DNA from: RGIG8745 sp045576655
Lineage (GTDB): Bacteria > Bacteroidota > Bacteroidia > Bacteroidales > Bacteroidaceae
Direction: 5' to 3'
Length of the DNA stretch: 64,000 nt
NCBI GenBank assembly: GCA_045576655.1
Contig: JAZNGW010000044.1
Coordinates: forward strand, 33,671 to 97,670
Part shown: positions 60,453 through 64,000 of the stretch, in pieces
Numbering within the stretch: position 1 is the first letter of the stretch
Layout: each line of letters begins with the position of its first letter
Notes under the pieces: generated by a model
Told to the model about the DNA's origin: nothing
Databases searched by the model: none
Seen by the model: the letters and a program-made list of their open reading frames with translations, nothing else
Position numbers and translations under genes: made by a program

Positions 60453-62225
60453 ATGACACGACAGAAGATGACATATATAATAAAAACAATTGCAACAGCT
60501 TTTGTTGCCTTTTGCCTGCTATGGATTACACTGCTGGATGTTCACACGGGTTGGTGCGAGGAGTTGCCTGTACTGCTAAATGCTATGCTTGTAATAGGTA
60601 GCGTGGCATTTGTGTCTGTTATATTCAAGAAACAGATGTGTAAAATATGTTGGTTGGACAAAACCGTTCTGTTGTGGTTCGTATATATAACATTCAACTA
60701 TTGGTTTATATCTCCTTATCCTGCAGGGGAACGATACTTCGTGCTTCTATCCTCGCTGTTGTTGTATATACTTTTACGCTATACATTGGCAAAAAACAAT
60801 AAACAGATACTGTTGCTCGCTTTATGTGTCGGTGGTGCTTATGAAGCGGTGCTTGGCGTGATGCAACTGGTGGGGTGGGAATACTCACGGCATTCGATGT
60901 TTGATGTTACAGGAACATTCTTTAATCCAGGTCCATTTTCTGCTTATCTTGTGGTGGCTCTTTCTGTAGCGACAGCGTATATATACAGAAGAAGAAAATT
61001 ATATAACTATCCTTACTTCAAAAAGGGAATGCCCGCACGATGTATTCTACCCTCTTGTTTATATATAATCTGCGGTATTGCTCTCTTTGTTACGGCTATA
61101 ACATTACCGGCAACATGGAGCCGTGCAGCTTTTGTTGCATATTTCATTGTGTTGCTTGTATTGTTCTATAAGAAACATAAAAAGTGGGTGCTTGGGCTTG
61201 TGTGTATATCGACTATCGTTGGTGTGTTCTTGTATTTCGCTAAACAGGGCTCGGCAAACGGGCGTGTGCTTATGAATATTGTTTCTATGCGAGCAATAGA
61301 GAGTAAACCGCTATTGGGATATGGCATTGGTGGATTTGCAAATGCCTTTGCCGATAGCCAGGCAGAATATTTCAATGAGAATCCTGACTCTCCGTTTGTA
61401 GAGGTTGCCGGTTCTCCCGAGTATGCGTTTAATGAGCTCTTGCAGATAGGTGTGGAGCAAGGAGTAATTGGAATGTTATTCTTTATAGTAATAGCAACAG
61501 GTTCTATGATTGTGCTATTGCGTAACAGAAACGAACTTGCCTATGGGTGGCTTGCCCTGTTGGTATTCTCTCTGTTCTCTTATCCTTTATCCTTGCAACC
61601 ATTCCGAATTATTGCAGTACTATTTGTCGCGAGTGCTGCGAATATTATAAGCAAGGAAAAGGATCGCTGTAAGATAATTTGTAAACTGCCACATATTGCG
61701 CTTATTGCATTATGTATGGTAATTGTTTGTTGCATTACCCCTCGCGTGGAACATAAAGTAAATACTACAAAGGATTGGGAGAGAATCTCGGGCTATCAGA
61801 GTGCTGCCTTTGCCGATGACTATGCCGAGTGGTACAATACCTTTATTGATAATCCGAAATTCCTGTTTACCTACGGTAAGATGCTTAATGGTATGAAACG
61901 ATATAACGACAGCAATGCCGCATTAAGAGACGGAGCAAAAGTGAGTGCCGACCCGATGTTTTATGTTGTAATGGGTAACAACTATAAGGAACTTGGGGCA
62001 TATAAAGAGGCTGAAGAGTGTTACACAAAGGCATTTTACATAAATCCAAACAAGATGTACCCCCTGTATCAATTATTGCAGATGTATATAGGATTAAATA
62101 ACGACGAAAATGCAAAAGAAATGGCGCAACGTATTGTGGATTTTAATCCGAAGATACGCTCAAGTGCCACAGATGATATGAAGGATTATGCGAAAGAGTA
62201 TTTGAAAAAGAATAATAACGACTAA
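60453..62225 (+). CDS. O-antigen ligase/polymerase-like membrane protein with C-terminal TPR domain
   Basis: 590 aa. About ten to twelve membrane helices fill residues 10-440. The ligase-type periplasmic loop is present (ATWSRAAFVAYF, then SKPLLGYGIGGFANAFADSQ and AFNELLQIGVEQG). After the last helix comes a soluble domain with TPR repeats (about 460-580: GNNYKELGAYKEAEECYTKA). WaaL/Wzy-type proteins transfer glycans to lipid A or polymerise them; some relatives glycosylate proteins. With no other glycan genes nearby, modification of an exported protein or peptide is a possible role. It follows the RND gene by 7 bp. Confidence 0.85.
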   Translation: MTRQKMTYIIKTIATAFVAFCLLWITLLDVHTGWCEELPVLLNAMLVIGSVAFVSVIFKKQMCKICWLDKTVLLWFVYITFNYWFISPYPAGERYFVLLSSLLLYILLRYTLAKNNKQILLLALCVGGAYEAVLGVMQLVGWEYSRHSMFDVTGTFFNPGPFSAYLVVALSVATAYIYRRRKLYNYPYFKKGMPARCILPSCLYIICGIALFVTAITLPATWSRAAFVAYFIVLLVLFYKKHKKWVLGLVCISTIVGVFLYFAKQGSANGRVLMNIVSMRAIESKPLLGYGIGGFANAFADSQAEYFNENPDSPFVEVAGSPEYAFNELLQIGVEQGVIGMLFFIVIATGSMIVLLRNRNELAYGWLALLVFSLFSYPLSLQPFRIIAVLFVASAANIISKEKDRCKIICKLPHIALIALCMVIVCCITPRVEHKVNTTKDWERISGYQSAAFADDYAEWYNTFIDNPKFLFTYGKMLNGMKRYNDSNAALRDGAKVSADPMFYVVMGNNYKELGAYKEAEECYTKAFYINPNKMYPLYQLLQMYIGLNNDENAKEMAQRIVDFNPKIRSSATDDMKDYAKEYLKKNNND

Positions 62226-62235
62226 AACAAACAAT

Positions 62236-63141
62236 ATGGATAGGGAAGAAAAATTATTATGGTTTAGAATAGTGAGTCAATTGTTACTTGGATTGACATT
62301 TGTCGTCTCTGGCGTGTTGAAAGCAATCGATATTTACGGCACAGAACTGAAACTGATTGAGTATGCAGACAGTACGGGGTTCGCTTTTCTTTGCGAATAT
62401 AATATGCTGCTTTCAGTTGCATTATGCAGTTTTGAAATATTTTTAGGATTATGGCTGATGACATTCGTATATCGAAAAATCTCGTTGAGTGTACTTGTTG
62501 CAACAATGCTGTTTTTCAGTGGAGTGATTATTTATCTTATTATAAACCCCGATAAGAATATTACGGATTGCGGTTGTTTTGGCGAAATGCTCCCGATGGG
62601 TATGCTCGCAAGCCTTGTCAAGAATGTTGTAATACTTCTATTAGGTTGTTATCTCTTGTGGAGTGTAAGAAAAGGAGATATGTTTTTTCATAAAGACCTT
62701 ACACTTGTTGTACTTGCTTGCTTGACAGCATCGTTATTATTGCCATTATATACAGCGGATAATTTGAGTTTGTATAACCCCACCGGATATGGCACAGGTG
62801 TTAATCTGGCTGATAAAAAGGATTTTACATTGCTCAATGATGATTTCGAGGAGGTTACAGATAGCTTGCTCGGAAAAACGGAGAAAGTATATGTTTTTGT
62901 GTTGAAAGAGCAGCCCGGAGCTTTGGAAAAGTATAATATGAAAGAGATTTTGCAGAAATGTAAAAAAGAAAATGCAAGTTGCTTTGCCCTTACCTCTGAA
63001 GAATACGAGTTGCCCGATGGAGTTACTCAATACTTTACAGACGCAGTAACGCTTAAATCACTTGTAAGAAGCAAAGAAAATGGTATTCTTACACTTAAAA
63101 ACGGTGTTATAGATGATGTGATGAAATTAAATGATTATTAG
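62236..63141 (+). CDS. MauE/DoxX-like membrane protein with thioredoxin-like C-terminal region
   Basis: 301 aa. Four membrane helices (about 14-30, 55-78, 84-103, 118-142) carry the MauE-type motif DCGCFGE at 111-117, and a fifth helix is at about 152-170. The soluble C-terminal part (about 185-300) has a thioredoxin-like alternation (VYVFVLKEQPG) but no CxxC. MauE-like proteins feed electrons for disulfide handling in the periplasm. It lies directly upstream of the third NVEALA locus and matches the thioredoxin-like lipoprotein in theme: disulfide chemistry around cysteine-bearing peptides. Confidence 0.82.
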   Translation: MDREEKLLWFRIVSQLLLGLTFVVSGVLKAIDIYGTELKLIEYADSTGFAFLCEYNMLLSVALCSFEIFLGLWLMTFVYRKISLSVLVATMLFFSGVIIYLIINPDKNITDCGCFGEMLPMGMLASLVKNVVILLLGCYLLWSVRKGDMFFHKDLTLVVLACLTASLLLPLYTADNLSLYNPTGYGTGVNLADKKDFTLLNDDFEEVTDSLLGKTEKVYVFVLKEQPGALEKYNMKEILQKCKKENASCFALTSEEYELPDGVTQYFTDAVTLKSLVRSKENGILTLKNGVIDDVMKLNDY

Positions 63142-63226
63142 AGAGAAAAGGGGAGCGGGAAACAAGCGATTTGCAAACAAGTTTTCCCGTCCCCGACACT
63201 CTCACCCAAAAAGAAAGGAGGTGATG
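63141..63226 (-). ncRNA. Candidate small RNA 2 with a 16S anti-SD mimic
   Basis: Paralogue of the RNA at 55420-55507. The minus strand carries AUCACCUCCUUUCU (complement of 63212-63225), a 14-nt copy of the 16S 3' tail, then a hairpin (63150-63162 with 63182-63194, one bulge) and UUUUCUCUC. GAGAG before the stem can again pair with CUCUC. The promoter is at 63232-63261. The end abuts the stop codon of the MauE-like gene. Confidence 0.65.
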
Positions 63227-63231
63227 TATTG

Positions 63232-63261
63232 CAAAAGTAGGTATTTAATTTGAAAGTACAA
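63232..63261 (-). promoter_or_regulatory. Promoter of candidate small RNA 2
   Basis: On the minus strand: TTG (63261-63259), exactly 19 bp, then TACTTTTG (63239-63232), the same as for small RNA 1 although the spacer sequence differs. Confidence 0.75.
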
Positions 63262-63366
63262 TACATAGGATACTATGATATTGTAGGCGAGTTTAAGGTG
63301 TCAGTCGCTCGTTGATAGAAAAACTGACACAAATACAAAATAGCAATGATTTTAAATTTAATTACA
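63262..63366 (+). promoter_or_regulatory. Conserved leader of NVEALA peptide 3
   Basis: Counterpart of 55543-55648. It includes the CATAG-GATA-CTATG dyad and an 8-bp stem GTGTCAGT with ACTGACAC. It probably forms the promoter and 5' UTR of the peptide gene. Confidence 0.5.
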
Positions 63367-63684
63367 ATGAAGAAATTATTTAGTATAATGGCAGTTGCAT
63401 CCGCATTATTTGTAGGATATAGTACATATAATACACAACAGAATACAGAACTTACAGATATAGCCTTGGCTAATGTGGAAGCATTGGCAACAGGTGCAGA
63501 TTTCTTGCCTGAAGTAGTGGTTGAATGTAGTTCTGATAATTATGGAAAATGTTGTGAATTATTATCTATGCTTTCAAGATTTGGTACCCCTGTTTATTAT
63601 TATTGTGCTAAATCGGAAAATACAAAAAGCAATTGTACTCGCTTTAGGGAATCTGTAGCTAATATGAATTTACAAGGTTTTTAA
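63367..63684 (+). CDS. NVEALA-family peptide 3
   Basis: 105 aa from the ATG at 63367, chosen because it gives the same leader as peptide 2 (MKKLFSIMAVASALFVGYST); an earlier start 7 codons upstream is less likely. NVEALA is at 36-41. The core has five cysteines (VVECSS, GKCCEL, YYYCAK, SNCTR). The core is unrelated to that of peptide 2, so leader and motif are conserved while the payload varies. A hairpin and a lipoprotein gene follow. Confidence 0.9.
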   Translation: MKKLFSIMAVASALFVGYSTYNTQQNTELTDIALANVEALATGADFLPEVVVECSSDNYGKCCELLSMLSRFGTPVYYYCAKSENTKSNCTRFRESVANMNLQGF

Positions 63685-63757
63685 TAAATATAAAAGTTCT
63701 ATATATCAAATAGTTCTTCATTATGTTTGTTAAAATAGAATAAGTAAGAAAAACTTC

Positions 63758-63806
63758 GGCTGACTACGGATTTTTTAATTGTTTATTAAGAGTTTTGTAG
63801 TCAGCC
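63758..63806 (+). terminator. Hairpin between NVEALA peptide 3 and the next lipoprotein gene
   Basis: A perfect 10-bp stem GGCTGACTAC with GTAGTCAGCC and a 29-nt AT-rich loop containing a T run. It is in the same position as the hairpin at 56013-56069. Confidence 0.65.
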
Positions 63807-63821
63807 CTAAATAAGAATCAT

Positions 63822-64000
63822 ATGAAACGCAAAATAAGTTTTTTTATTTTATTATTTTTATTGTTTTCTTGTAGTAATAATATAAACAATGACACACTAA
63901 AAATAGATTTGGATTTGAATAACGAATTTGAGATTAATGAACTATTCTCCGATGTGGAGATAATTCCTTTAGAAAATTCTGACAACATAATAGTTGATCA
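63822..64000 (+). CDS. Lipoprotein, probably BF3164-like propeller (3' end outside window)
   Basis: The first 59 residues are visible: a signal peptide with lipobox LFSC (Cys17), then DLDLNNEFEINELFSDVEIIPLENSD. The last part matches the opening strand of the 56106 product (IKDIKYIELQETED) in style and position. It repeats the order NVEALA, hairpin, propeller lipoprotein. Confidence 0.7.
   Translation, partial: MKRKISFFILLFLLFSCSNNINNDTLKIDLDLNNEFEINELFSDVEIIPLENSDNIIVD

Overview
The window looks like a Bacteroidales chromosome, most likely Prevotellaceae (family level is inference). The support is a SusC/SusD pair, lipoproteins with Bacteroidetes-type lipoboxes, NVEALA peptides, almost no Shine-Dalgarno sites, and promoters of the Bacteroidetes TTG-N19-TAnnTTTG type. 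No rRNA, tRNA or CRISPR array was seen.

Layout. 0-6 kb: the end of an outer-membrane uptake locus (a partial protein, SusC, SusD, terminator) followed by low-complexity repeats. 6-16 kb: an S41-like lipoprotein that seems to have lost its catalytic serine, PhoH, an MscS channel, and a coupled run of PrsW protease, periplasmic adaptor, RND pump and TolC-like channel. 16-34.8 kb: housekeeping and catabolic genes: glycerate kinase, a SIMPL protein, a TerB/J-domain protein, an alanine/sodium symporter, an EamA transporter, glutamine synthetase, a pectin set (GH28, a GH28-GH105 fusion, DUF2264), a small winged-helix protein, an SDR, a CAT-like acyltransferase and a flavin-enzyme operon.

34.8-41.7 kb is a decayed accessory region. 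It holds two copies of a broken J-domain mobile-element gene, a frameshifted HNH gene, a 130-bp MITE-like element, and an orphan module of two DUF4157-type proteins plus an AAA+ ATPase of the kind found with extracellular contractile injection systems, without any sheath or tube genes.

41.7-46.2 kb is a compact four-gene operon: m5C DNA methyltransferase, a double-GHKL protein with a histidine-kinase C terminus, a receiver-domain protein and a caspase/CHAT-like cysteine protease. It reads as a candidate phosphorelay-controlled suicide defence system.

46.2-64 kb is an NVEALA-peptide island. An inner-membrane regulator with a cytoplasmic winged helix diverges from an operon of NVEALA peptide, thioredoxin-like lipoprotein, adaptor, RND permease and TolC-like channel. 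A second NVEALA peptide follows with a propeller lipoprotein, a second RND permease, an O-antigen-ligase-like TPR protein and a MauE-like protein, then a third NVEALA peptide and the start of another propeller lipoprotein. The peptides carry cysteines after the NVEALA motif, which fits the redox genes around them. Upstream of the second and third peptides lie two near-identical, apparently unannotated small-RNA genes on the minus strand. Each has a promoter with exact 19-bp spacing, a 13-14 nt copy of the 16S rRNA 3' tail (anti-Shine-Dalgarno), and a terminator hairpin with compensatory differences.
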